64,000 bases of DNA from Pseudoclavibacter triregionum (GTDB lineage Bacteria > Actinomycetota > Actinomycetes > Actinomycetales > Microbacteriaceae). The notes under the pieces were generated by a model, which searched no databases, had not been told where the DNA came from, and saw nothing but the letters and a program-made list of their open reading frames with translations. The translations under genes were made by a program, and so were the position numbers. Below, piece after piece: positions 47,961-57,605 of the stretch. The stretch is from NCBI GenBank assembly GCA_910822395.1, contig OU365335.1, forward strand, positions 806,001 through 870,000, written 5' to 3'. How positions within the stretch are numbered: the first letter of the stretch is position 1; the number at the start of each line of letters is the position of its first letter.

Positions 47961-49691
47961 TCACGCCCGGGCCGGCAGGTAGTGAAAGCCCTGGCCGCGG
48001 CGGGACGGCCACGAGGGTGCGAGCGCGCCCTGCCCCTCGAGCTGCTTGAGTACGATGCCCGGGTTCGAGCGGCCGGTGAGGGCGCCGAGCTCGGTCGAGC
48101 TGATGCGGCCCTGCGCTCCGGCATAGTCGATGGCCACAGTCGCGGGGGAGGGCAGCGGCGTCGGCTCGCCGGCGTCGTCGTAGCTGTCGCCCAGGAGCCT
48201 CCGCCCCTTCGGGGCCAGGCACGCCGCCGGCGTCGCAGTGGAGGGCTGACCGTCGACGGGTGCGACGACCGCCTCGCGCTCGACGCGGATCGAGAGGAGG
48301 CTCCGCATCGCGTCACCGGCTTCGGCGAGGCTCACCTGAAGGAAGGGCGCCAGCGTCTCGGCATCGACCCAACCGCGCCGGGTGAGCTGCCACAGCGACA
48401 TGAGCACGCGGAGATCGCGGATCTCCTGTCGCAGCCCGTCGACACGGATGAATGCGATCCATCCGCCGTCGACGTGCTCGCCGTTCAGCGAGGTGACGAC
48501 GCTCGGCGACGGCGTCTCCTCGATCGTCGGCATCCGGAGGCCGGCGGAGAGGCTCTCGAGCACGAGGCGATCGACGCCGATGCCCTCCCGCTCGGCGAGC
48601 TTGAGCGAGGCGAGGAGCTGGGCGAGGGCGGGGTTCCGCGACTTCGACGGGTGCGTGATGATATTCGCGGTCGTCACGCCGCCGTAGAAGCCTCCCGGGC
48701 TCGTGACCCGCAGCGTGCCGCCCACGTGCTCGACGGTCGTCGGGTCGGACGAGCCCCAGTCTCGATGGGCGATGCCGTTGATGATCGCCTCGCGAAACGC
48801 TCGTTCGGGAATCTGCCGCAGCTGCCCGCGGGAGAGTCCGGTGCCGACGTGGCGGACGGGATTGTGTGCGGTGCCGGCGGCGAACACCTCCGCGAGCTGC
48901 TCGATGAGGCTTCGATCTGCACGGCGGATCCGTGTTGCGCTATCGGCCCCGTGCACGTCTCGACGCACGTAGTCGAGGCACGAGTCGGTTCGCCCGACGA
49001 ACACGAGCTCGGCCGCTTTGGTGAGTCGACCCTCCCCGTCGATCGCGTTGAGGCGACTCAGCAGGGTGCGATCATCTGCATCGGCGAGCTCGGCCGAATG
49101 AGGGTCGCCCGCGTCGCGGAGCGAGTCGCGGGCCTTCTCGAGGGCGCCGGCTCGAACGTCGCTCCACCTGGAGGCGCTCGGCTGGGCCGACCAGTCGAAC
49201 TGGAGGTGCGCGTGCCGCCGCGCATGCCAGCTGGCGGCGTCGATCTCCTGGCAGGTGTCATCGACGCGCCACCTGATCTTGTGCCGCCACCGGACGGGCT
49301 CGACGGCTTCGACGAGCCGAAGCACGAGCAGTCGCACCCCCCTCACGTGCACCTCGCGGATGTCGGGGGTGACGAGTCGTTGCAGGAGCTGGAAGATCCG
49401 GGCCCGGAGCCACTCGGCGTCGAGCTCTGTGCCGATGAGCGTGCCGTCGTCGGCCACGCCCAGCACGAGCGCTCCTCCGCCGGGGGTGTTGGCGATGCAG
49501 GCGCACTCTCCCGCGAGGTACGCGGCGGCCTCCTCGCTCGTGCCTTGGCCCGGGAGGATGACCCCTCCGCGCCCCCTTCGCCCGGGTTCTTCCTTGAGAT
49601 CGAGGTACCGCCGCTCGAGGACGGGCTCGCCGGTCTCGAGCCGCTCAAGTGCGGCAGCGATCTCGGCCTCGAGGGCGCTCATCGGCAGCAT
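47961..49691 (-). CDS. AlbA/Schlafen-type DNA-binding, HATPase-domain protein
   Basis: A 576-residue protein. The N-terminal region (about 25-150) fits the AlbA_2/SLFN nucleic-acid-binding domain (YLDLKEEPG, then YLAGECACIANTPGGGALVLGVADDG). A GHKL-type ATP-binding domain (about 290-390) follows, with FREAIINGIAHRDW, GGTLRVTSPGGFYGG and the GIGVDRL segment. The last 60 residues look like a winged helix. Such proteins often accompany type I restriction systems and other defence loci as regulators. ATG at 49691 follows GAAGGAG. It is divergent from hsdM, sharing a 279-base spacer. Confidence 0.83.
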   Translation of the reverse strand: MLPMSALEAEIAAALERLETGEPVLERRYLDLKEEPGRRGRGGVILPGQGTSEEAAAYLAGECACIANTPGGGALVLGVADDGTLIGTELDAEWLRARIFQLLQRLVTPDIREVHVRGVRLLVLRLVEAVEPVRWRHKIRWRVDDTCQEIDAASWHARRHAHLQFDWSAQPSASRWSDVRAGALEKARDSLRDAGDPHSAELADADDRTLLSRLNAIDGEGRLTKAAELVFVGRTDSCLDYVRRDVHGADSATRIRRADRSLIEQLAEVFAAGTAHNPVRHVGTGLSRGQLRQIPERAFREAIINGIAHRDWGSSDPTTVEHVGGTLRVTSPGGFYGGVTTANIITHPSKSRNPALAQLLASLKLAEREGIGVDRLVLESLSAGLRMPTIEETPSPSVVTSLNGEHVDGGWIAFIRVDGLRQEIRDLRVLMSLWQLTRRGWVDAETLAPFLQVSLAEAGDAMRSLLSIRVEREAVVAPVDGQPSTATPAACLAPKGRRLLGDSYDDAGEPTPLPSPATVAIDYAGAQGRISSTELGALTGRSNPGIVLKQLEGQGALAPSWPSRRGQGFHYLPARA

Positions 49692-49734
49692 GGGGTCTCC
49701 TTCGGGGGCGTTATGTCAATCATCGCCGCCCGTG

Positions 49735-49775
49735 AGCCGGTTCGTTGTATTAACGCACCGGCTTAATTGAACGCA
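49735..49775. promoter_or_regulatory. A+T-rich operator-like patch between the divergent restriction genes
   Basis: A local A+T-rich stretch in a G+C-rich spacer, with GTTCG at 49740 and GAACGC at 49769 as an inverted pair around TTGTATTAACG and CTTAATT. On the minus strand TTCAAT and TACAAC, 16 bases apart, are a possible promoter for the ATP-binding protein. For hsdM, TACCCT at 49959-49964 lies 6 bases before the ATG. The downstream half of the spacer is G+C-rich and shows nothing further. Confidence 0.45.
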
Positions 49776-49970
49776 GGGCGGCGAGTGGCCGGGGCGTCGC
49801 CTTAATGGGCTGGTCTTCGCCATCCCGGGCGACCGGCCGCCGCCTCGCCCGACGAGCGCCCGGCCGCCGCCTCGCCCGGCCACCCCGCCGCCATCCCCAC
49901 CGCCTCCGCGGCCGACCCGACCGGCGCCGCCGGCCCCCGCACTGTCCGAGGCTCCCGATACCCTCATGCC

Positions 49971-51449
49971 ATGATCACCGGCGATGTGAAGAGCAAGGTA
50001 GACCGCCTCTGGGACGCGTTCTGGTCGGGCGGCATCTCGAACCCGCTCGAGGTGATCGAGCAGATCACCTACCTCCTCTTCATCCGCCGGCTCGATGAGC
50101 TGGAGGCCCGCGAGGAAGATCGTGCGACGATCACCGGCGAGCCGATGCGCCGCCGCCTCTTCGACCCCGCGCTCGGTCAGGAGAAGCTTCGCTGGAGCGA
50201 GCTCAAGGGCCTGGCCCCCGCCAGCATGCATGCCGCCATGGGCGATGCCGTCTTCCCCTTCCTGCGCCGCCTCGGCAGCCAGGTGGCCGGCGGCGAGGGC
50301 ACCTACGCGGCGCACATGCGCGACGCCCGCTACACGATCCCGAGCCCGGCGCTGCTCGCGAAGGTCGTCGACATGGTCGACGCCCTTCCGATGGATGACC
50401 GCGACACAGCCGGCGACCTCTAAGAGTACCTGCTGTCGAAGCTCTCGTCATCCGGCACGAACGGGCAGTTCCGCACGCCGCGCCACCTCATCGAGCTGCT
50501 CGTCGACCTCATGGCGCCGACGCCCGACGACACGATCTGCGATCCCGCGTGCGGCACGGCGGGCTTCCTCGTCGTCGCGAGCGAGTACCTCCGCGAGCAT
50601 CACCCGGGGGCGCTCCTCAACGCGGCGCAGCGCGAGCACTTCCATCGAGGCATGTTCCACGGCTACGACTTCGACGCGACGATGCTCCGCATCGCGAGCA
50701 TGAACATGCTCCTCCACGGCATCGAGGCGCCGGAGATCCGCTACCGCGACTCGCTCTCGCAGGAGGGCGCGAAGGAGCGCGAGGCCTACAGCCTCATCCT
50801 CGCGAACCCGCCGTTCTCGGGCTCGCTCGACTCCGAGCAGACCTCGAAGGAGCTGCTCGCCGTCGCGACGACGAAGAAGACGGAGCTGCTCTTCCTCGCG
50901 CTCTTCCTGCGGCAGCTGAAGCCCGGCGGGCGTGCGGCGGTCGTCGTGCCCGAGGGCGTGCTCTTCGGGTCGACGAAAGCGCACGAAGAGCTGCGGCGGA
51001 TGCTCGTGGAGGAGCAGAAGCTCGACGCCGTCATCAAGCTGCCCGCGGGCGTCTTCCGGCCGTATGCGGGGGTCTCGACGGCGGTGCTCTGCTTCACGAA
51101 GACCGAGTCGGCCGGCACCGACGAGGTGTGGTTCTACGAGGTGCGCGCCGACGGATTCTCGCTCGACGACAAGCGGAACCCGGTCGAGGCGAACGATCTG
51201 CCCGACGTGCTCGCCCGCTGGGCCGAGCGCGCGGGAGCGGAGCGCGAGCGGGCGCGCACGGAGCAGTCGTTCACGGTGTCGAAGGCGGAGATCGCCGAGC
51301 AGGGCTACGACCTCTCGATGAACCGCTATAAGGAGGTTGTGCTCGAGGAGGTCGAGCATCGCGACCCGCTCGAGCTCATCGCCGAGCTCGAGGCCCTCGA
51401 CATCGAGATCGCGCGGGGTCTTGCCGAGCTCAAGGAGATGCTGCGGTGA
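49971..51449 (+). pseudogene. hsdM: Type I restriction-modification methyltransferase HsdM, interrupted by an in-frame stop
   Basis: The reading frame continues unbroken from 49971 to 51449 except for one TAA at 50421-50423 (codon 151). The upstream piece has the HsdM N-terminal helical domain (MITGDVKSKVDRLWDAFW...). The downstream piece has the SAM motif CDPACGTAGF near codon 186 and the methylation motif NPPF near 277. The context GDL(stop)EYLLSKL fits GDxYEYLLSKL of the family, so TAA replaces an expected Tyr (TAC or TAT). Total length, 492 codons, is normal. An adenine methyltransferase is therefore probably not made. Sequencing error or readthrough would restore it. Stop overlaps hsdS (GTGA). 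Confidence 0.85.
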
Positions 51450-52606
51450 CCTGGCCGATGGTGCCGCTGGGTGAGGTTCTCGCGTCGTCGAGATCCGGCT
51501 ATTGGGGAGATGTGCCGGGCTCGCGGGACGTCAACACCCTTGCCGTGCGGAACGGTGACATCGGTGCCGGGCTCGTGAACTGGACGCGTGTACCGACACG
51601 CTCTGTGACTCGATCCGAGTATGAGCGCGCGCGGATTAAGTCGGGCGACATTCTGCTCACGACGTCCGGCGACGTTGGCAAGACGGCTCTCGTCACCGAG
51701 GTGCCGACCGAGGCTATCGCCTCGAACTTCGTGAGAATTCTCAGAGTCGACCCCGATCGGATTCTCCCCGATTATCTCGCGCACTGGCTCGGCAGCCCAG
51801 GCTTTACCGCGGGAATCGCTCCATTCACGCGCGGCACGACGATGCAGAATCTGTCGGTCGCCGCGATGGAGACTGCAGTGCGCGTCCCCCTCCCTCCCCT
51901 CCCCGAACAGCGCCGCATCGCCGCCATCCTCGACCGCGCTTCCGCTCTCGTTACGTGGGAGCGGCGTCGACTTGCGCTCAAGGTAAGGTTGGCCCCTTAC
52001 GGTCACTCAGAGAGCCGGGTCATGCAGGTGGGCGACGTCTTCACTGAGCTCCGCAACGGCGTGTCGCCCTCACGGACTGGTCATGTGCTCGAACGTGTTC
52101 TGACGTTGGGGGCAATCACGACGGGAAACCTGATTCCTAGCGAAGCGAGGAGCGGAACTTTTAGGGATTCTCCCCCCACGTCGCGGCGTGTCGGGTCGGT
52201 CGACTATTTGGTGGCGCGCGGCAGTGGCACGAAATCGCTCGTAGGACGCGGGGCGGTTGTGAGGTCGGAGGGGGCGCAGTTGGTATTCCCCGACACCATG
52301 ATCGGCGGCCGACTTAACCAGGACGAAGTGGACGTCGACTTCTTTCACCACGTGTGGAACGGTCGTCTGATGCGCCTAGAAATCGAACGGCTCGCAAAGA
52401 CGACGAATGGCACGTTCAAGGTTAACCAGGAGGGGCTCTCCGCCCTTCCCATCGGACTTCCCCCGCTTGGGGAACAACGTAGAGTCGGGGACTTTCTTCG
52501 TGCTCGAGGCGAGCTTTCGGAAAGGCAGGCGCGAGCCATCGACGTCTCGGTCGCCCTCCTCTCCGCCCTCCGCGACCGCGCCTTCAAAGGGGAGCTTGAG
52601 TCATGA
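51446..52606 (+). CDS. hsdS: Type I restriction specificity subunit HsdS
   Basis: A 386-residue HsdS that recognises the DNA target for methylation and cleavage. It has two target-recognition domains (about 5-165 and 195-340) each followed by a conserved helix region, the first with PLPPLPEQRRIAAILDRA and the second with GLPPLGEQRRVGDFL. The second half uses more A/T-ending codons than its neighbours, a sign that the recognition domain was acquired or exchanged. GTG at 51446 overlaps the hsdM stop; overlaps the mrr-like gene by 4 bases. It should be non-functional in methylation without HsdM. Confidence 0.9.
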   Translation: MTWPMVPLGEVLASSRSGYWGDVPGSRDVNTLAVRNGDIGAGLVNWTRVPTRSVTRSEYERARIKSGDILLTTSGDVGKTALVTEVPTEAIASNFVRILRVDPDRILPDYLAHWLGSPGFTAGIAPFTRGTTMQNLSVAAMETAVRVPLPPLPEQRRIAAILDRASALVTWERRRLALKVRLAPYGHSESRVMQVGDVFTELRNGVSPSRTGHVLERVLTLGAITTGNLIPSEARSGTFRDSPPTSRRVGSVDYLVARGSGTKSLVGRGAVVRSEGAQLVFPDTMIGGRLNQDEVDVDFFHHVWNGRLMRLEIERLAKTTNGTFKVNQEGLSALPIGLPPLGEQRRVGDFLRARGELSERQARAIDVSVALLSALRDRAFKGELES

Positions 52607-53523
52607 CCGATCTCCGCGACGACGTCCCGATCTGGCCCCGGTTCGTGCCAGCCGTGCTCGCCGTGCTCGAACGCAGCGGCGAGCTCCACCGCCGCGAGAT
52701 CATGCAGCTCGCGATGGACGAGGCTCGGCTCAGCGAGCACGCGAGGACCGTCATGCTCGACTCCGGCAAGCCGCAGGCCACCAACCGCATCGGCTGGACC
52801 ATCTCTCACCTTTACAAGGCCGGATGGATCGAGCGCACCGGCCGCGCCCGCTACCGCATCACTGAGGCCGGTCGCGCCTGGCTCGACGCGAACCGTGGCG
52901 TCGAGCTCACCTTCGCCGAGGCGAACCGGCTCTTCCGTGAGTACTGGCCGACCCACGAGGCCACGTCCCGCTCGGACGAAGCGGTAGCCGTCGCCCTCAG
53001 CGCCGAGCTCGAGCCGAAGGAGCAGATCGAGGCGGGTATCGCGCGGCTCCGCGGCGACGTCGAATCCGACCTCCTCGAGCGCCTCCGCGCCGCCGATCCG
53101 AGCTTTTTCGAGGAGGCCGTCGTGAAGCTCCTCCTCGCGATGGGCTACGGCGGCGCCGAGAGGCGCGGACGTGTCACCGGCGGCTCTGGCGACGGCGGCG
53201 TGGACGGTTTCATCGACCAGGACGCCCTCGGTCTCGAGCGCATCTACGTGCAGGCCAAGCGCTATGGAGAAGGCAACACAGTCAAGCGCGACGCGCTCCA
53301 GGCCTTCATTGGCGCCCTCCAGGGCAAGGGCGCCAGCGGCGGTGTCTTCATCACGACGAGCACCTTTTCGAGTGGCGCCCGCGATTACGCTGAGCACATC
53401 CGGCCGCGAGTCATCCTCATCGACGGCGCGCGGCTCGTGAAGCTCATGGTGACGTACCTCGTCGGCGTGCAGGTGGCCCAGACCTACCAGGTCGTCGAAG
53501 TCGACGAGGACTTCTTCGAGTAG
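52603..53523 (+). CDS. Mrr-like restriction endonuclease
   Basis: A 306-residue protein with an Mrr-type N-terminal winged-helix domain (about 10-115) and a C-terminal nuclease domain (about 165-290). The nuclease motif is intact: GGSGDGGVDGFIDQ near residue 195 and VQAKRY near 220, the D-(Q/E)xK pattern of Mrr. Mrr proteins cut DNA with foreign or modified bases. It is translationally coupled to hsdS (ATGA) and sits between hsdS and hsdR, inside the type I operon. I did not see a methyl-binding domain beyond the winged helix, so the trigger is unknown. Confidence 0.87.
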   Translation: MTDLRDDVPIWPRFVPAVLAVLERSGELHRREIMQLAMDEARLSEHARTVMLDSGKPQATNRIGWTISHLYKAGWIERTGRARYRITEAGRAWLDANRGVELTFAEANRLFREYWPTHEATSRSDEAVAVALSAELEPKEQIEAGIARLRGDVESDLLERLRAADPSFFEEAVVKLLLAMGYGGAERRGRVTGGSGDGGVDGFIDQDALGLERIYVQAKRYGEGNTVKRDALQAFIGALQGKGASGGVFITTSTFSSGARDYAEHIRPRVILIDGARLVKLMVTYLVGVQVAQTYQVVEVDEDFFE

Positions 53524-53538
53524 TGAGGCCGCCGCGCG

Positions 53539-56500
53539 ATGGGCAACTTCGACTTCGTGAGGCAGACGATGCCCGAGCTGCACGACGACTGCGCTCGGGC
53601 CGAGTCGTATCTCGCGGCCGATCCGCGCAGCGCGTGCTTCTACGCGCGCCGCGTCGGGGAGCGGCTCGTCGAGCGGCTCTACGAGGTGCTGGGCCTTCGC
53701 CCTCCATATCAGCGCGACTTCGCCGCCCTCATCCACGACCCGGCCTTCGCGCGCGCCGTCGGCCCCGCCATCAAGGCCAAGCTCAACCTGCTCCGCAAGC
53801 TCGGCAACGTCGCCGTCCACGACGGCCGCCCTGTGCGGCCCGATACCGCACTCCAGGCGCTCCGCGACCTGCACCACGTCATGGTGTGGGCCGGCTACGA
53901 GCACTCGAGCGCGCCCGAGGCCTCCCCCGTCCAGGCCGCCTTCGACCCCGACCTCGCGAAGCGCTCCGCGCCCCTCAGCCGCGACGAGGTGAGCCAGCTG
54001 GCCGAGCGGTTCGCCGCCCAGGACGCCGCCCACGCCCGCGCCCTCGCCACCCGCGACGCCCAGGCCGCCGAGCTCGAGCGTGAGATCGCCGAGCTGCGCG
54101 CGCAGGTCGCCGCCGCGCAGGACGCGAAGACCCTCCCCTTCGCCCGCGACCTCTCCGAGGCCGCCACGCGCGACGCGTTCATCGACCTCCTCCTTCGCGA
54201 AGCGGACTGGCCGCTCGACGACCCGCGCGACACCGAGTTCCCGGTGCACGGCATGCCCGGCCCGAGCGGCGACGGCTACGTCGACTACGTGCTCTGGGGC
54301 GCCGACGGCCGCCCGCTCGCCCTCATCGAGGCGAAGAAGACCGGCGCGAGCCCCGAGTACGGCAAGCAGCAGGCTCTCCTCTACGCCCACTGCCTCGAGC
54401 GCGACCACGGGCGGCGCCCCGTGATCTTCCTCACGAACGGAGCCGAGCACTGGATCTGGGACGACGCCCGCGGGTACCCGCCGCGCCCCATCCACGGCTT
54501 CCTCACCCGGAGCGAGCTCGAGCGAATCGTGTCCCGTCGCGACAGCGCCCGACCGCTCATCGAGGTGGCGCCGACGCCGGAGATCGCCGGACGCCCCTAC
54601 CAGCTGCGCGCCATCCGCGCCGTCGGCGACGCCTTCGAGGCCAAGCAGCGCGACGCCCTGCTCGTCATGGCCACCGGATCGGGCAAGACGCGCACGGTCG
54701 TCGCCCTCGTCGACCAGCTCATGCGCGCCGGATGGGTGCAGCGGGTGCTCTTCCTCGCCGACCGCACGGCGCTCGTGCAGCAGGCGGCCGGGGTCTTCCG
54801 CACGCTGCTCCCCTCCGTGCCGACAGTGAACCTCATCAGCGATCGCCTCGCCGACGGACGCGTCTACGCCTCGACCTACCAGACGATGCTCGGCCTCATC
54901 AACGAGACCGACGAGGCGAGCGGCGTCCGCCGCTTCGTGCCAGGGTTCTTCGACCTCATCGTCATCGACGAGGCGCACCGGTCCGTCTATGCCAGATACG
55001 GCGCCGTCTTCGAGTACTTCGACGCGCTGCTCCTCGGCCTCACCGCCACGCCGAAAGACGAGATCGACCGCAACACCTACCGCCTCTTCCACCTCGAGGA
55101 CGGCGTGCCCACCGACGCGTACTCGCTCGAGGATGCCGTCGCCGACGGCTACCTCGTGCCGCCGGTGGCGGTCTCGGTGGGCACGAAGTTCCTCCGCCGA
55201 GGCATCCGCTATGACGAGCTCAGCGAGGCCGAGAAGGACGACTGGGACGCGATCGAGTGGGGTGACGGGGAGCCCCCCGAGGCGATCGACCCGGAGGAGC
55301 TCAACCGCTTCCTCTTCAACGCCGACACGGTCGACAAGGTGCTCGCCACGCTCATGCGAGACGGCCACACGGTCGACGAGGGGGAGCGGCTCGCGAAGAC
55401 GATCATCTTCGCGAAGAACCAGGACCACGCCGAGTTCATCGAGCGGCGCTTCAACGCGCAGTATCCCGAGCTCGGCGGCCAGGCCGCTCGCGTCATCACC
55501 TACCGCACCAGCCATGCGCAATCGCTCATCGACGCGTTCAGCGACCCGAGCCGGGAGCCGAGCATCGCCATCAGCGTCGACATGCTCGACACCGGCATCG
55601 ACGTGCCGGAGGTCGCGAACCTCGTCTTCTTCAAGCTCGTGCGCTCGAAGGCGAAGTTCTGGCAGATGATCGGCCGCGGCACTCGCCTGCGCCCCGACCT
55701 CTACGGCCCCGGTCGCGACAAGACCGACTTCTTCGTCTTCGACTTCTGCGGCAACCTCGAGTTCTTCAGCCAGGACCTGCCCGAGCAGGGCGGCTCGACG
55801 CAGAAGTCGCTCACCCAGCGTCTCGTGGAAGCGCGGATGGCGCTGCTGCAGCAGCTCGACGCGGCTGGGGATGCCCCGGGCGCCGACGTCGGTGAGCGTG
55901 GCTCGCTCGCCGAGCTCCGCGGCGACACCGTCGACGAGCTGCGCGCGTTCGTGGCGGGGATGACGCTCGACAACGTGCTCGTGCGCCCCCACCGCCGCGC
56001 GGTCGAGCGTCTCGGCGACGATGAGGCGTGGCGCGGCCGGATCGACCTCGTCGCGACCGAGCTGCTCGAGGTCGCCGGCCTGCCGTCCGCGCACCGCGAC
56101 GCCGACGTCGTGGCGAAGCGCTTCGATCTCGTCATCCTCGAGCGGCAGCTCGCCCAGCTCGAGGGCGACGTCGCCGTCGGCGAACGCTGCCGGGTGACGG
56201 TGCAGCGTCTCGCCGAGGCCCTCCTCGCCTCCTCGACCGCGATCCCCGCCGTCTCCGCCGAGCAGGCACTGCTCGAGGAGGTCGCCTCCGATGCCTGGTG
56301 GGTGGGCGTCACGCTGCCGATGCTCGAGTCGATGCGGCGGCGCCTGCGGGGGCTCATGCGCTTCATCGAGCGCCGTCGGCGCGAGCCCGTGTTCACCGAC
56401 TTCCAGGACGAGCTCGAGGGCCGCGAGCAGATCGCGCTGCCGCACGTCACCCCGAATGTCGACTACGAGCGCTTCCTGCAGAAGGCCCGCGCCTGGCTGC

Positions 56501-56946
56501 GCGAGCACGAGAACGACCTCGCCCTCCAGAAGGTGCGCCGCAACCGCCAGCTCACGACCGCCGACCTCCACGCGCTCGAGGCGCTCCTCGTCGCCGATGG
56601 CATTGGCGAGCAGCGCACCGTCGAGCGCGCGGCGCGCGAGTCGGGCGGCCTCGGGCTCTTCATCCGCAGCCTCGTCGGGCTCGAGCGCGACGCCGCCAAG
56701 GAGGCGTTCGCGGAGTTCCTCAGCGAGGGGGCGTACAGCGCGAGCCAGATCCGCTACATCGAGCTCATCATCGACGAGCTCACCGCGAACGGAGCCATGG
56801 AGGCGAGGCGGCTCTTCGAGTCGCCGTACACCGACCTCGCGTCCTCGCCGACGTCGCTCTTCGACACGGCGCAGGTCACCTCGCTCGTGGCGCGCCTGGA
56901 GGGGGTGCGGCGGACGGCCGAGCCGCCGGCGCAGGCGCAGGCGTGA
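53539..56946 (+). CDS. hsdR: Type I restriction endonuclease subunit HsdR
   Basis: A 1135-residue HsdR, the translocating and cleaving subunit. The N-terminus (about 1-150) is DUF4145-like, followed by a coiled-coil region. The nuclease motif is near 244-265 (YVDYVLWGADGRPLALIEAKKT, D-ExK). The helicase domain has Walker A ATGSGKT near 379, DEAH near 475, LTATPKD and the QMIGRGTRLR motif VI near 714. The C-terminal part is helical and binds the M/S core. All key motifs are intact. Starts 15 bases after the mrr-like gene. It should depend on HsdM and HsdS, so the hsdM stop should disable it too. Confidence 0.92.
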   Translation: MGNFDFVRQTMPELHDDCARAESYLAADPRSACFYARRVGERLVERLYEVLGLRPPYQRDFAALIHDPAFARAVGPAIKAKLNLLRKLGNVAVHDGRPVRPDTALQALRDLHHVMVWAGYEHSSAPEASPVQAAFDPDLAKRSAPLSRDEVSQLAERFAAQDAAHARALATRDAQAAELEREIAELRAQVAAAQDAKTLPFARDLSEAATRDAFIDLLLREADWPLDDPRDTEFPVHGMPGPSGDGYVDYVLWGADGRPLALIEAKKTGASPEYGKQQALLYAHCLERDHGRRPVIFLTNGAEHWIWDDARGYPPRPIHGFLTRSELERIVSRRDSARPLIEVAPTPEIAGRPYQLRAIRAVGDAFEAKQRDALLVMATGSGKTRTVVALVDQLMRAGWVQRVLFLADRTALVQQAAGVFRTLLPSVPTVNLISDRLADGRVYASTYQTMLGLINETDEASGVRRFVPGFFDLIVIDEAHRSVYARYGAVFEYFDALLLGLTATPKDEIDRNTYRLFHLEDGVPTDAYSLEDAVADGYLVPPVAVSVGTKFLRRGIRYDELSEAEKDDWDAIEWGDGEPPEAIDPEELNRFLFNADTVDKVLATLMRDGHTVDEGERLAKTIIFAKNQDHAEFIERRFNAQYPELGGQAARVITYRTSHAQSLIDAFSDPSREPSIAISVDMLDTGIDVPEVANLVFFKLVRSKAKFWQMIGRGTRLRPDLYGPGRDKTDFFVFDFCGNLEFFSQDLPEQGGSTQKSLTQRLVEARMALLQQLDAAGDAPGADVGERGSLAELRGDTVDELRAFVAGMTLDNVLVRPHRRAVERLGDDEAWRGRIDLVATELLEVAGLPSAHRDADVVAKRFDLVILERQLAQLEGDVAVGERCRVTVQRLAEALLASSTAIPAVSAEQALLEEVASDAWWVGVTLPMLESMRRRLRGLMRFIERRRREPVFTDFQDELEGREQIALPHVTPNVDYERFLQKARAWLREHENDLALQKVRRNRQLTTADLHALEALLVADGIGEQRTVERAARESGGLGLFIRSLVGLERDAAKEAFAEFLSEGAYSASQIRYIELIIDELTANGAMEARRLFESPYTDLASSPTSLFDTAQVTSLVARLEGVRRTAEPPAQAQA

Positions 56947-57102
56947 GCGCGCCCTTGGTCGCGAGCCATGCCGGTCGACGGCGTTCGGGCGGCGAGTTCA
57001 GCACTCCCGCCCCACCTGTCGCGGCGCGGCGAAGCTCGGCCGTCTTCGTCGCGTTCCGGAACGAGCGTTTCCCTGTGGGCTGACGAGCGCGCTTCCGGTC
57101 TC

Positions 57103-57378
57103 TCACGCGGAGTCCGGCCCGGGCCCAACCTCGCCCGACTCCAGCCGGGCGACCGTCGCGCGCGCCGCTGCGAGCCCCGCTTCGGATCCCACCAGGAGCG
57201 CTTCGAGCGTGTTCACCGGCCGGAGGACCTCGAAGGCGACCTCGGGTTCGCCTGAGGCGGCCGAGTCCGGTGTCCGCGCCTTCGCGATGCGAGCGCCGAA
57301 GCTCGCCGGAGCCTGGAGCGAGTGTTCGGCGAAGTGGCTCGACGCGTCGTACGCCCCGCTGTCGAGTAGGACGGCCAC
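57103..57378 (-). CDS. Small hypothetical protein
   Basis: A 91-residue protein from a GTG at 57378. Its third codon positions are strongly G/C, as in real genes here, and the sequence (VAVLLDSGAYDASSHFAEHSLQ...) looks globular. I do not recognise it. It lies alone between hsdR and the ankyrin gene in sequence otherwise without clear genes. An AGGG stands close upstream, a poor ribosome site. Confidence 0.4.
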   Translation of the reverse strand: MAVLLDSGAYDASSHFAEHSLQAPASFGARIAKARTPDSAASGEPEVAFEVLRPVNTLEALLVGSEAGLAAARATVARLESGEVGPGPDSA

Positions 57379-57605
57379 GTCGCCCTACTGAGCCGAGGGG
57401 AGGGGCCGCCTGCGGGCGAGAAGGTCGCCCGAGAAGCACGCCGGCCCCGCGACAGCCTGCTCCACGAGAGGCGCGTCGCGCAGGCGGCCTCGGCCGTCGT
57501 CGCACGGACCTCATGCTCATCCCCCGGCGGACGACCACGGTAGGAACGAGCACGGACCGTTCGCGTGTCGGGGGAGGTGGTCCCGCGATTCGGCCGGACC
57601 TCCGA

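Noticed and set aside
50421-50423. Selenocysteine or programmed recoding at the hsdM stop
   Set aside because: The codon is TAA, not TGA, and I see no recoding hairpin next to it; a simple nonsense change or sequencing error is more likely.
52345-56571. A 1408-codon antisense frame over hsdR
   Set aside because: Shadow of the hsdR gene, with repetitive charged composition and no recognisable domain.
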